From the NCBI RefSeq assembly GCF_040712315.1, contig NC_134017.1, forward strand, positions 19,684,001 through 19,748,000: a stretch of 64,000 nucleotides of DNA, given 5' to 3'. Shown one piece after another: positions 23,303 to 35,597 of this stretch (position 1 is its first letter; each line of letters begins with the position of its first letter). The notes beneath the pieces were generated by a model, which had not been told where the DNA came from, did no database searches, and was given only the letters and a program-made list of their open reading frames with translations. Source of the stretch: Castanea sativa (Eukaryota > Streptophyta > Magnoliopsida > Fagales > Fagaceae). The position numbers were made by a program, and so were the translations under genes.

Positions 23303-24302
23303 TGATAGGCCAAAAATGTATTGACCCCTTGTGATGAATTAACCAATTAATTAGCCAAGTGAATTAATTAGGTTCAATTACATGCAATGAGCATGGCAGG
23401 ACAAACAAATCACCAAATAACTAAATGCAGTGGAAATTAAATTTGACATTGTGATTTGTTTACGAATAGCAAAAACCTCCGAGGCAAAAACCCCACCGGG
23501 TGATTTTAAGGTCACCACTCTTGAGAATCCACTATTATCCAAACAAATTGTTACAAGTAAAGGAAGCCCAGTACTTTATACAAACTTATAGTTGAACCCT
23601 TACCCCAATATCCAATTGGACTTGTTCTGTAGTGACAATCTCTCCTTGTATTGCACGGCTCCCAATACGTGACTAACTAAAAGATGTGCAAATCCCAGTA
23701 CGCGACTTGATCACCAACTTGACAAGGAGGTTGGCTGCAAAGTTCTTCTGTTCTTCAACTTATGAAGATCATGAAGTTGCTTGGTCACAAAACCCTATGG
23801 TGTACAAATACAACAACTTCTCAAGAAGTAGGGTAAACTAAGTTTCTAGTCACACTTGATGAATTATGCTCTTATGCAATTGTGCTCTTGGCTATGCAAC
23901 CTGATATAGCCCTTAAAATGATCTTTATATATGTTTATGGTTGTGAGAAAAGAAAGCCCAAACACATAATCACGGATTGGATGAAAATCAGAACTAAAAA
24001 TCTGAATTTCATAAACCTCGACAGATACCTTAGCTCTTGAGCAGCTATCGAGCTTCGAGCTGAAATGGCTCTTTTAAACCACGATAGATGCTAGTTGTTA
24101 AGCCTTAATAAACAACACTCCTTCACTTGTTTCTTGGACAAACTTGCATGGCTTTAACACTTGAACTTGAAACCTTATTTCTAAAAGCATTAAACACATC
24201 CTAGGTCTACCCAATTATAAGTAAATTGCGTTTGTCAAAAAATTAGTCAATACATAAAATGTTGACATGTGTTCCTAACATCCAATTACATATGTCCTAA
24301 CA
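23303..24302 (-). mobile_element. Solo LTR of the copy 1/2 family, minus strand
   Basis: A 1000-bp LTR in reverse orientation. On the plus strand it starts TGATAGGCC and ends CCTAACA, matching the LTRs of copies 1 and 2. The perfect 5-bp target duplication GAAGG lies at 23298-23302 and 24303-24307. With no internal region, it is best explained by LTR-LTR recombination that removed a full element. Confidence 0.95.
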
Positions 24303-24611
24303 GAAGGTAGAGCTATTAAAGAAATCTATACTTTTAGATTAGCAATTACAGATGGACAATACTATATTGTCATTTGTGATTGTGGTATGAATAAGTGGTA
24401 TGTTGTTTGGGCGACTAATTGAGGCAAAACAATTAACCATATTAAAATGGATTAGCAACTTTTTCTTTCTACTTTACCATTTGTGGTACGTCTATGCCTT
24501 TTTTACATATGCTTAAGTAAAGTACGCATTAAGATTTCCCTTAATTATGATAAACATATTAATTTTTTTAAAAAGAAGTTCTATATTTATTAAATAAGAT
24601 ATATCTTAAAG

Positions 24612-24701
24612 CCCAGACACTTTGTGTATGAGGAGGTGCCAATTCAACTACATGGGGCCATGTGGTTGAATTGACACCTCTTCATACACAAAGCGTCTGG
24701 G
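24612..24701. repeat. 44-bp near-perfect foldback with 2-nt spacer
   Basis: Left arm 24612-24655 and right arm 24658-24701 pair at 40 of 44 positions. All four differences are transitions, so two or more could pair as G-U in RNA. The right arm plus about 35 bp of tail is repeated directly at about 24740-24818. No TE ends were found. It could yield a long hairpin RNA if transcribed. Confidence 0.85.
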
Positions 24702-24889
24702 GTTTAGGGGAGAAAATGTTCAATGTTGCGGGGTTATGTGCCATGTAGCTGAATTGACACCTCCTCATACACAAAGTGTCTAGGGTTTAGGGGAGAAATA
24801 TTCAATGTTGCGGAGTTAGTAGCATATTGTAATTATTTCAAAATAAAAAAAGATATAGAGATATATATTGTTTTCCTTGAACTAAAGCA

Positions 24890-26452
24890 GTAGCGATGGA
24901 AGTGTGGAGTGGATGGTTTTTTTTTTTTTTTTAGTCCTTGAGTATTTTGGATTGTTTCAAATGAGTAATGGCTCCTCTTTGACTCCTAACATTTTTGGTT
25001 TATTGATTTTGCTATCTATAACTTTGATTCTTCTTTACCTAATAAAGTTTGGAATTTTCTGTAAGTACATTTTTTCTTCAAAAAAATGAATAGAAATCTC
25101 CCTTCATGTTCATGCTCATGTTTAAAATCTATTAGTTTAAAAAATGGACAAGAAAATGAAAATTTCACAAAAAATTTCTCAAATAGAATTAAAATAATTT
25201 TTACTCAATATTGTTTATCAAGCAATCATGTACTAACTAACAACATTCCAATCATTACGTGCATAACGGGATGATGAAATTAATGGTTGTTTAGTTTATT
25301 TAAGAAATATGATCTAGCTAATAGAAATTAAAAAAAATACAATAAATTTCATGCGTAGTCATCAATTATACTGTTATGTATTTTTTATGCATTTTATGAG
25401 TTTTATTTTATATAAATGTATTTCATAAAATTAACAAAATTTATCATAAAATCCTTCATTGTATTTTTTTTTAAATCACTACATAAAAATGAAAGATTTT
25501 TTTTTCCCAAAAAAAAAATGTTCTCCAGTCATATTATTTACCAAAAAAGATCATACAAAAAAAAAAAAAAATCATGCAACACATAGGCCAATAACTAGTC
25601 TATATATATAATTAAAGCCAAAACTAAGAGAAAATCCAATTAGATACTAAATTGGATTCCAATTGTTGTCAGTAGCGATGGAAGTGCAGAATGGATGGTT
25701 TTTTTTTTTTAGTCCTTGAGTATTTTGGATTGTTTCAAATGAGTAATGGCTCCTCTTTGACTCCTAACATTTTTGGGTTATTGATTTTGCTATCTATAAC
25801 TTCGATTCTTCTTTACCTAATAAATTTTGGAATTTTCTATAAGTACAATTTTTCTTCAAAAAAAATGAATAGAAATCTCCCTTCATGTTCATGCTCATGT
25901 TTAAAATCTATTAGTTTAAAATTTGGACAAGAGAATGAAAATTTCACAAAAAAAAAAAATTCTTAAATAGAATTAAAATAATTTTTACTCAATATTGTTT
26001 ATCAAGCAATCATGTACTAACTAACAACATTCCAATCATTACGTGCATAACGGGGTGATGAAATTAATGGTTGTTTAGTTTATTTAAGAAATGTGATCTA
26101 GCTAATAGAAATTAAAAAAATACAATAAATTTCATGTGTAGTCATGAATTATACCGTTACGTATCTTTTATGCATTTTATGAGTTTTATTTTACATAAAT
26201 ATATTTCATAAAATTAAAAAAATTTATTATAAAACCCTTTATTGTATTTTTTTTTAAATCACTACATAAAAATGAAAGATGCTTTTTTTTCCCCCAAAAA
26301 AATGTTCTCTAGTCATAATATTTACCAAAAAAGATCATACAAAAATAAATCGTGCAACACCTAGGCCAATAACTAGTCTATATATATAATTAAAGCCAAA
26401 ACTGAGAGAAAATCCAATTAGATACTAAATTGGATTCCAATTGTTGTCTAAT
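24890..26452. repeat. 782-bp tandem duplication
   Basis: The unit beginning TAGCGATGGAAGTG at 24891 recurs at 25673, a period of 782 bp, with close similarity throughout. Each unit ends in a block starting TCTATATATATAATTAAAGC just after an AACTAG. Such TC and CTAG borders are seen at Helitron ends, but no strong terminal hairpin supports that here. No coding capacity. Confidence 0.85.
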
Positions 26453-27150
26453 TTTGCGTCATGTGTCCAATTTAAGGTTTTTTTTATAAAAAAAAAAATA
26501 TTGATTCCAAATACCAATGGACTCACCATTCCAAATACATTGTGTTGGTGCAAACACAATGATAATGGAAATAACACAAAGAGAAACTGAATAATAATTC
26601 TGAATTTTACTAATTTAAAGAGAGAAATTAAAAAAAATACAATAAATTTCATGCGTAGTCATGAATTATACCGTTACGTATCTTTTATGCATTTTATGAG
26701 TTTTATTTTATATAGATCTATTTCATAAAATTAACAAAATTTATCATAAAACCCTTTATTGTATTTTTTTAAAAGCACTACATAAAAATGAAAGATGTTT
26801 TTTTTTCCCCCAAAAAAATGTTCTCCAGTCATAATATTTACCAAAAAAGATCATACAAAAAAAAAAAAAATCGTGCAACACCTAGGCCAATAACTAGTCT
26901 ATATATATAATTAAAGCCAAAACTGAGAGAAAATCCAATTAGATACTAAATTGGATTTCAATTGTTGTCTAATTTTGCATCATGTGTCCAATTTAAGGTT
27001 TTTTTTTTTTTTTTTTTTAAATATTGATTCCAAATACCAATGGACTCACCATTCCAAATACATTGTGTTGGTGCAAACACAATGATAATGGAAATAACAC
27101 AAAGAGAAACTAAATAATACTTCTAAATTTTACTAATTTAAAGAGAGAAA
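26106..27150. repeat. 521-bp tandem duplication that includes part of an LTR
   Basis: The block from about 26106 to 26628 is repeated at about 26629-27150 (period about 521 bp). The repeated block includes the tail of the 782-bp unit and the first 85 bp of the solo LTR that starts at 27066, so the duplication came after that LTR inserted. The junction near 26628 shares the short sequence AGAAATTA with both parents, which suggests microhomology. Confidence 0.75.
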
Positions 27151-27358
27151 TTACACAACACTATATGGACTAAGGCGCGGCAATCGCTCTCTTTAAGGAG
27201 ATTTAAGCCCTTGGTTAGCTAAACTTTGTAACCGGTGCAGATCGTCTCTGACTTGTCTCTTCCAAGATACGACAGCCCAACAAGTGTTGTATGGCTAGAA
27301 CAACCTCTGTACAAAGTGTTCAAGCCCAAAGCTCCACCAGAAAGAATACCCTTCCTTG

Positions 27359-27451
<93 letters not shown>

Positions 27452-27792
27452 TGTATATTGTAGTAACTTGGATTGTGTTTACTCACAAACGGATATGGTA
27501 ATTACTCTGAATGGGCTGTCAAGTAGGAGGATCCAAGAGGCTGATTCATTTTCAGTGTTGACACCTCCACCCTTCACCTCACCCTTGTGCAGGTATTTGG
27601 CCCAATATCTGAGACAATTCATGTTAACCCATTAATCATCACAATTAAAAAGAATAAAATAGTCTCTCTCCTTTTCAACGTGGGATTAAACATTTTCACT
27701 AATTCCTCATCTTCCATATTCACTCCCATATCTTTACATTTATATTGTAACATTTATTCATTTTAATTATTTAATATTAAAATGGTCCAACA
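27066..27792 (-). mobile_element. Solo LTR of another copia-like family
   Basis: A 727-bp sequence with ends TGTTGG and CCAACA, flanked by the perfect target duplication CATTG at 27061-27065 and 27793-27797. It contains a compound (CT)n(TA)n microsatellite at about 27365-27449. Orientation is guessed. No internal element sequence adjoins it. Confidence 0.8.
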
Positions 27793-27929
27793 CATTGCAA
27801 TATACTAACTTTTTTTTTTTTATGAGATATTTTTTTTATGAGATAGTGGCTCCTAAAAAAGGGCCATATATGGGACTATGATTTCATGAATAACATGTAA
27901 TTTTAAATAAAGTGATGGTAGGTTGCTAC

Positions 27930-28215
27930 ACACACACACACACACACACACACATAGCCAAAACTGAGAGAAAAATTAATTCAATTTTAAATTGAAGTCT
28001 AATTTTACACTATGTGTCTCATCTAATTTTTAAATTTGTGTGTTAAGTGAATTATTAAGTGCAAAAATGAAAGAGCTTAAATTCAATTAGATTCTAAATT
28101 GAATTTTAATTGGAGTTCAGTTTTACGCCATATATCCCATCTAATATTTTAATTTTTGTAGCAAGTGAATTATTTCGTACAAAAATCAAAGAGTCTAGAT
28201 CCAGTTAGATTCTAA

Positions 28216-28265
<50 letters not shown>
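27930..28265. repeat. (CA)n and (TA)n tracts around degenerate 115-bp subrepeats
   Basis: (CA)n at about 27930-27953 and (TA)n at about 28218-28265. Between them two diverged units share CAATTAGATTCTAAATTGAA-like and CCCATCTAAT-like phrases, related to the block that ends the 782-bp repeat. Confidence 0.6.
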
Positions 28266-28268
<3 letters not shown>

Positions 28269-29144
28269 GTGATTATTTTTAAATGTATATGTGCATATGC
28301 ACAGAGTTACACACTACTTTTATTAAATGAATGTATCAATTTTTAAACATAAAATAGAAAAATAATTAGGAAATTGATTTATTAGCTTGTTGATATGACA
28401 CAAATTATATTCACTACCATGTTGGTTTACAAGATTTTTATAATATAATTGGTAATAATTTTAACTTCTTAAAAAAATGATAATGTAAAAAAAAAAAAAA
28501 AAATTGACATTTGGCTTTTGGTTTTTTGAAATTTTCATTTTTAAATTAGGTAAATAGTACGTTTTTTAGATGATGTCATGAGCACTTGGTTGCCGAGAAA
28601 GCAGAGGAAAAGAAAAGAAAAGAAATTTTCAATTTCTGCTAATAAAATGACATCTCATTTACTTATGGAGATGCAATTAATTTACTTTCAAATATTTTAT
28701 TTTATTTTCTAATTAAGGATAGGTGATAATTCAAAGGATAGCTTAGATTGCATAAAAATATTATTTTGATCTTAATGTTAGATACATCAATTCTTTTCAT
28801 GTACTACTTAATAATAAGGATTATTTTGACACAATACCAAAAGTTTGGAAACAAAATTAAACACATTTAAGATGTTAAAAACCATTTTGATACACAATAC
28901 AAGTGTTAAAGACTAAAATGGTAATTAAACATGAATTTTACACCCCATTCTTACCAAATTCAAACTCTGTTTATTGAAAAATTATTAGATACTCCCAAAG
29001 TACCATAAATGCGTATTCTCCACTCTCACATAAATGGTGGGTCTCAAAAAAGAAAAAAAGTATGAAATATTGGCGAATCAGTCAAATTGTGTATTCTCAC
29101 TTTTTAATAGAAAACTGAATAGTGAAAACGCTTAGAACCATCAC
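28266..29144. other. AT-rich stretch; no gene seen
   Basis: No ORF of interest and no recognisable element apart from the partial repeat beginning near 29145. Confidence 0.5.
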
Positions 29145-29261
29145 AACACATAATAATATAGAAAAACTTAATAAAAGAGATAAAAAAAGCCTAAATGCAA
29201 AGTTAGAGCACCACTTGGGAAGACCTCATACACTCCCATATGAGGTCTCTGCTTTTATATG

Positions 29262-30268
29262 TGTTAGGACATATGTGTTTCACTTGTTTAGAACATATGT
29301 AATAATTTTATGTAATTGGCTAATCCTTTGACAAAACGCACTTTACTTATAATTGGATAGAATTAGGATGAGTTTTATATTTCAAGAAACCATGTTTCAA
29401 GATCAAGTGTTGAAGTCATCAAGTCTGTCCAAGAATCAAGCTGAAAAGTGCAAGTTCATTAAATCTTGACAGCTAGCATGTGTCAAGGTTTAAATAGCTG
29501 TTTCAGCCCCGTGGCTCAACAGCTGCTTGACAGCATCTCAATACCTCTATCTGTCGAGGTTTAAGAAAAACATATTCTGAGTTCTGTTTTGATTCCAATC
29601 CGTGGATGTGTCTTTGGGCCTTCTTTTCTCCTAACCCTAGACATATAAAATGATTATTTTAAGGGCCTTCAAAGTGTGGCAAGTTGCACAAGTGTTGAGA
29701 AATCCTTGTTCATGCAAATTGTGACTTGAGACGAAGTTTTTGCCCTAATTCATCTCTCTTGTGAAGAAGTTGCTGTGTCTTTGCACCGTAGGGTTTTATA
29801 ACCAAGCATCTTCTTGATCTTCATCATGTGGATGAATTGAAGAACTTTGCAGCCAACAATCTTCTTTAGTTGGTGATTGAAGTCGCGTACTGGGATCCGC
29901 GCAATTAGTTAGTCATGTACTTGGGAGCCGTGCATTGAAGGGAGAAACTGTCACTACAGAACAAGTCCAATTGGGTATTGGGATAAGGGTTCAACTGTAG
30001 GTTGGTAAGATACTCGGGATTCCTTTACTTGTAACCGCTTGTTGTGATAATAGTGGAGTTTCGAGAATGGTGACCTTAAATTCACCCAATGGGGTTTTTG
30101 CTGTGTAGGTTTTCACTATTCATAAACAAATCACCGTGTCATTTATTTTTTCGCTACATACTTTAGTTTATTGGTGATTTGTTTATGCTACCACGCACTT
30201 GCATGTTAATTTGATTAATTAATAACTTGACTAATTAATCAACTTAATTCATCACAAAGGGTCAATAC
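29262..30268 (+). repeat. 5' LTR of copy 2, 3' end clipped
   Basis: Matches 33440-34461 along its length and stops at GGTCAATAC, about 14 bp short of the expected end. Pol sequence follows at once. Confidence 0.88.
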
Positions 30269-31345
30269 TATTCCCACTAATCTGTCATCTAAGCATGAAG
30301 TGTGTTTTATGATGAAATTCGCGTTTAAGGTTATGGACACATGCTTTTGGTACCTTGACAGCAGTTGCTTAAGACACGTGACTGGAGACCGATCTCTCTT
30401 CAAGGTCTTCGAGTCTAAGAAAGGTGGCAATGTCACTTTTGGTGATGGAAGCAAATCACAAATAAAAGGGAAATGAATTATCTCTTTCCCTAGTCTACCG
30501 GATATTGCAAATGTTCTATATGTGGAAGGCCTGAAGGTGAACCTACTGAGCATAAGTTAGATATGTGATCAAGACTTCATGGTGCTATTCTCCAAGGGAA
30601 AGTGTCTTGCCATGAATGAGTCCGGAAAGAAATTCATAAGTGGGGTTCGCACTCTAGACAACTGCTATGGATTGGTTCTTGATGCTGATATTATGTGCAA
30701 TAGCATTCGATTGCCAAATGAAGATCTATTGCATCAACGAATGGGACATGCTAGTTACAAGCATCTTTCTATTATATCTAAGCATGAATCAGTTTTAGGG
30801 ATACCAAAGCTTAGTAGAATGAGCAATGTGGTGTGTGGACCATGTCAGCTTGGGAAACAGACAAAGGCTAAGCATCCGGGCACTCAGACATCGGCTACAT
30901 CGAGACCATTGGAGCTACTACATTTGGATCTTATGGGTCCAACTAGAACCGAGTCTCTTGGAGGTAAGAGATACATCTTGGTTGTGGTAGATGACTTCAC
31001 TAGATATACTTGGGTTATTCTTCTACAATCCAAGTCTGATGCTCTTGAGCACATTGAAACTTTGTGCACAAGACTGCAGAATGAAAAGGGTCTGAAAATT
31101 GACCGAATTCGAAGTGACCATGGTAAAGAATTCGAGAACTCATATATGGAGTCCTTCTGTACAAGATCAGTTATATCTCAAGAATTCTTGGCTTCTATTA
31201 CTCCTCAGCAGAATGGTGTAGTATAAAGGAAGAACAGGGTTATTCAGGAGATGGCAAGAGCCATGTTGCACAGTAAGGATGTGGCCAGAAACTTGTGGGG
31301 AGAAGCCGTTAACACTGCATGTCATATGGTCAATAGAGAAGCCGA
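30269..31345 (+). pseudogene. Copia protease and integrase fragment in copy 2
   Basis: Copia-type pol. Protease active-site region WYLDSSCLRHVTGD (the usual DSG reads DSS), FGDGSKSQIKGK and VLYVEGLKVNLLSIS come first. Next is the GAG-pre-integrase zinc site (HQRMGHASYKHL, CGPCQLGKQ), then the integrase core (HLDLMGPTRTES, VVDDFTRYTWVILL, IRSDHGKEFEN, ITPQQNGVV). The sequence resembles Sirevirus pol. In-frame stops include TGA in GK*IISF, TAG in SIS*ICDQ and TAA at 31224. The TAA replaces the glutamate of NGVVERKN, the catalytic Glu of the DDE triad. Reverse transcriptase and RNase H are absent. Confidence 0.92.
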
Positions 31346-31687
31346 AAAAATTTGTTTTTTTTTTTTCAAATCAATGAGTTTTTGTTGAAATTTTTAGGAT
31401 GGGTTTTGTAGATTTGATCTTAAAAACTCCATGCATTACATCACATTAGCATTCTAACAGTATTCTCATGCATTTAGATGTGTGCAAAATGTTTGTGTGC
31501 TGGTAGGATTGGATTGAGTTGAGCCCATGATGTTTCTTTTTTCATATTTCATGTCACATGTTCATGCATTCCCCATGCATACGTTCTCTTTTTAATATAC
31601 TTGTTATATTTGAATTGTTTTGGAACTTTTCTGAGTGTTTCTTTCTCCCCCCCCCCCCCTTTCTTTCTGTTTGCGTTAGTAGTGTCT

Positions 31688-32872
31688 ATGGCACCAAAAC
31701 GTAAGCCTATTCCAACCTAGAACCCTCTTCGTTCTAGGGCTTCTTCATCTTTTGATTCCACTCCCCTTTCTGTTCGGTTCCATGATAAGAAAGCCCATCA
31801 GGACTTCTCGGAGAACTTCTCTAAATGAGGTGTTCATTCGGAATGCCAAGTTGTTTTGGTGGACTTCGTCGACACTGACCTTCCCGATGTCTTTCACAAA
31901 TGGGAATGGGAGTCACTGTGTGATGTCCCAATCACTTGTCCTTTCGTGCTGATCCAGGAGTTTTACTCCAACATGCATGGATTCGATTCTTCAGTACCTC
32001 TCTTTCTCACTCGCGTTCGAGGTACGCGCATAGTCGTCACATCGGAGTTGGTATCCAATGTGCTCCATGTTTCAAGGGTTTTGCATCCTAACTACCCTAG
32101 TTGTGAGCGTCTGCGGACTGTGTCCAAAGATGAGATGATCACCGCTTTCTGTGAGCGCCCTTATGATTGGGGTGAGCACCAGTTTACATCATGTTGACCT
32201 TTTGCTAAAGGTCCTCGTTTCTTAAACATGGTGATGACTTTTGTCTTGCATCCCCTCTCTCACTACAACTCTATCACAAAGCCTTGTGCTTGTTTTCTGT
32301 TGTCTCTTATTGAGGATCTTACCATTGATTTTCATTCACATTTCATCTTTTCTATCATAGATGTGTATAAGGATACGGCTACCTGTGATAAGCTCATCTT
32401 TCCTTCTGCTATCACGAAGATTTTACGCCATTTTTCCATCCCTTTTCTTGTCTCCGATTCTTTTCATGTCATGGTTGCCATAGACACTGCTACTGTAAAA
32501 TGTAGTGAGGCACAGCTTAGGTCTCGACAGACAGGTTCAGCAGCTCCTTCCTCCCGTTCCGCTCCATCTAGATTTGCTCGTGTCTCATCCGCTCCCTTCT
32601 CTTCTTCGAGCGATGTGTCACTAGGAGATATCATGGCTCAGCTTTAGCGCATGGATGCTCGCCTGGATAGGCTCTCTACAGAGTTGTATCAGGTGAATGT
32701 TCATGTTGGTCACAATGCTCGACGACAGGCGACCATGGGTGGTTTTGCTCCCGAGGTTTCTCCTCCACCACCTCCTATGGCTTCCATATCTAGGGATGAT
32801 GATAGTGATGACGATGATGCTTCGGATGATGATGAAGGAGATGCTAGCTCTACTGATGAGATATCTAATTGA
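31688..32872 (+). pseudogene. ORF2 of copy 2: putative plant transposon protein domain
   Basis: A 394-codon frame homologous to ORF2 of copy 1: MAPKRK start, EFYSNMHGFDSSVPLF, RVRGTRIVVTSELVSNVL, FLNMVMTFVLHPLSHYNSIT, a Ser/Pro linker, a coiled coil (MDARLDRLSTELYQVN) and an acidic tail. One reading frame covers it all, with stops at codon 11 (TAG, 31718), after FSK (about 31826), at 32198 and at 32645. The codon-11 stop is in the same place as in copy 1 (there TAA). A purine run (AAAAAAGGGGAG) follows, as in the other copies. Confidence 0.8.
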
Positions 32873-33439
32873 CACTCTACCCTTTGTCACTCGTAACAAA
32901 AAAGGGGAGTAGTTTTAGGGGGTTATGAGAGTAGTCATACTTAGGGGGAGAGCTTTTATAGGGACATTTTTGATAGGGGGAGTGTTGAGTGTAGAGAGAT
33001 GTAGTGAGGATTACTTGTATGTATCTTTTTCTTTTCTTTACTTTAGATACATTCTCCTCCTGTACCTAGGTCTTGTGACCATTATTACATACATTGTGCT
33101 CATCTTTGTTATATATGTGATGATGTATGTTTCTTTCACCTATCTCTACATGTGTTGTTTCTTTTCTTTCTTTATGCACATGATTCTTTATTTGTATGCA
33201 GTCTATTATTTCTATTTCACACTAAGATGCCTTGATGAGTTTTGTTTAAAGTGTTTCAGAAATACAAGTTGTCAAAGTCTACTTGTCATAAACTCTCTTC
33301 TTACAAAGTTTTTCAAGAGTTTATGTTAGGATAGATTTTATTGTATTCAACAAGTGAATATGAGTTGAGTGATTTATGACTTCTCTCATATGTTCATTTG
33401 TTGATTGTGGTTTTGTCATGAATTGCCAAAGGGGGAGAT

Positions 33440-34461
33440 TGTTAGGACATATGCGTTTCACTTGTTTAGAACATTTGTAATAATTTTATGTAATTGGCTA
33501 AACCTTTGACAAAACGCACTTTACTTGTAATTGGATAGAATTAGGATGAGTTTTATATTTCAAGAAACCATGTTTCAAGATCAAGTGTTAAAGTCATCAA
33601 GTCTGTCCAAGAATCAAGCTGAAAAGTGCAAGTTCATTAAATCTCGACAGCTAGCATGTGTCAAGGTTTAAATAGCTATTTCAGCCCCGTGGCTCAACAG
33701 TTGCTCGACAGTATCTCGATACCTCTATCTGTCGAGGTTTAAGAAAAACAGATTATGAGTTCTGTTTTGATTACAATCCGTGGATGTGTCTTTGGGCCTT
33801 CTTTTCTCCTAACCCTAGACATATAAAAGGATTATTTCAAGGGTTGTCAAAGTGTGACAAGTTGCATAAGCATTGAGAAATCCTTGTTCATGCAAATTGT
33901 GACTTGAGACGAAGTTCTTGCCCTAGTTAATCTCTCTTATGAAGAAGTTGTTGTGTCTTTGCACCATAGGGTTTTGTAACCAAGCATCTTCTTGATCTTC
34001 ATCGTGTGGATGAATTGAAGAACTTTGTAGCCAACAATCTTCTTTAGTTGGTGATTGAAGTCGCGTACTGGGATCCGCGCAATTGGTTAGTCACGTACTT
34101 GGGAACCGTGCATTGAAAGGAGAAAATGTCACTACAGAACAAGTCCAATTGGGTATTGGGGTAAAGGTTCAACTGTAGGTTGGTAAGGTACTTGAGATTC
34201 CTTTACTTGTAACTACTTATTGTGATAATAGTGGAGTTTCGGGAGTGGTGACCTTAAATTCACCTGGTGGGGTTTTTGCTGTGTAGGTTTCCCCCATTCG
34301 TAAACAAATCACCATGTCATTTATTTTTCCACTGCATACTTTAGTTTATTGGTGATTTGTTTGTGCTACCATGTGTTTGCATGCTAATTAGATTAATTAA
34401 TAACTTGGCTAATTAATCAACTTTATTCATCACAAGGGATCAATACGTATTTGGCCTATCA
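33440..34461 (+). repeat. 3' LTR of copy 2
   Basis: 1022 bp, TGTTAGG to CTATCA, preceded by the polypurine tract AAAGGGGGAGAT. Target duplication ATATG follows it. Confidence 0.93.
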
Positions 34462-35334
34462 ATATGTATGTGTGTGTGTATATATATATATATTGATTTG
34501 TTGAACAATTTTCTGGTCTACAATCTACAATTCCTGCCTTTGGCATATTCCTTCCAAGGAAAAACGCCGGTTGCTTTGATGTAGGTAGCTTATTAGCCTC
34601 ATTATATATCATAAATATCACATCTAACATGGCAGGTCTATCAATCGGGCATTCTTGGATGCACAGGAGACCCACATGAATGCACCTCAACACTTCATCA
34701 ATGTGATCTAAGTCACCTAAAGCTGTACCAATTAACTCCAAGCCTCTACCTTGCCCCCACAACTCCCATGCCTGAAACAATTCCAAGACTCTTACGGTCA
34801 TGAACTACAACGTGGTTGTTTAATCAGGAAAAATAAGCTTAGTGTCATTAGGAACTTAAATATCCAATAAGATTGAGAGGCCGTTCAGAATGGTAACTAC
34901 TATAATTCTTTTGACCGCTAACAATCTCCAACAATAAGACTTTGAAGCTAAAGATATCTGATTTTATTGAGAAAACTCCCTCTATCACATGCTCTAGAGG
35001 CATATAACCACTGAACAATTGAACAAACTTTGTTAGTATGTGAAGGAAGAAACACATTCATGTAAGCACAGTCATATCCATGCACTTTTGTCACAAAGTG
35101 GTTTAATCACTCACTATGTCCCATCAACTCCGTTTGTGTTTACTTCAGAATCATTTGATCCAAAATCCAAAATCTTTGGATTCATCTCATCATCAAGTAA
35201 AATGTTACTGGCCTATAGGTCTCTATGAATTATTCTTAATCTTGAGTAGTTATGAAGGTATAAAAGCCCTTGAAGGATCCCTTGAATGATGTTGAAGCGT
35301 TTCTTCCAACCTAGAATATTCTTCATTGCAGGAT

Positions 35335-35551
35335 CTGTAGTAGAGCATATGTGTGAGCAATTGACAAAAACCAAAAGAAAGATAATTAACTAAATTGTCA
35401 AGACTAGTTGTAGACCCACGCGATGTGTGGGAATATATAATTATTTTGTAATATGATACAATTCATAATTTATTCTCTGAAATTTATTGAAGATAGTTTT
35501 CTCCTAAAAAATTGAACTATTTCTAAAATTATTTTCCAACTCTCTATCTCT

Positions 35552-35597
<46 letters not shown>

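Larger units (their letters stand above)
29262..34461 (+). mobile_element. Copy 2: LTR element with protease/integrase remains and ORF2
   Basis: A 5200-bp element of the copy 1 family. The perfect target duplication ATATG lies at 29257-29261 and 34462-34466. The 5' LTR (29262 to about 30268) lacks its last dozen or so bases. The primer-binding site and gag are missing, and the sequence jumps straight into copia protease. A second junction near 31348 removes reverse transcriptase and RNase H and enters the ORF2 leader. Because both outer ends and the target duplication are intact, the losses are internal: template switching before integration, or later deletions. Insertion placed the 3' LTR directly at the 3' end of kinase pseudogene B. 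Confidence 0.9.

Noticed and set aside
27235..27635. ORFs rich in Leu-Ser and Tyr-Ile repeats
   Set aside because: They are translations of a (CT)n(TA)n microsatellite inside a solo LTR, not proteins.
32925..33329. 134-residue hydrophobic ORF between ORF2 and the 3' LTR of copy 2, looking like an env-type membrane protein
   Set aside because: The sequence is T-rich, so hydrophobic residues are expected by chance. The homologous stretch in copy 1 hits a stop within about 15 codons of the matching ATG.
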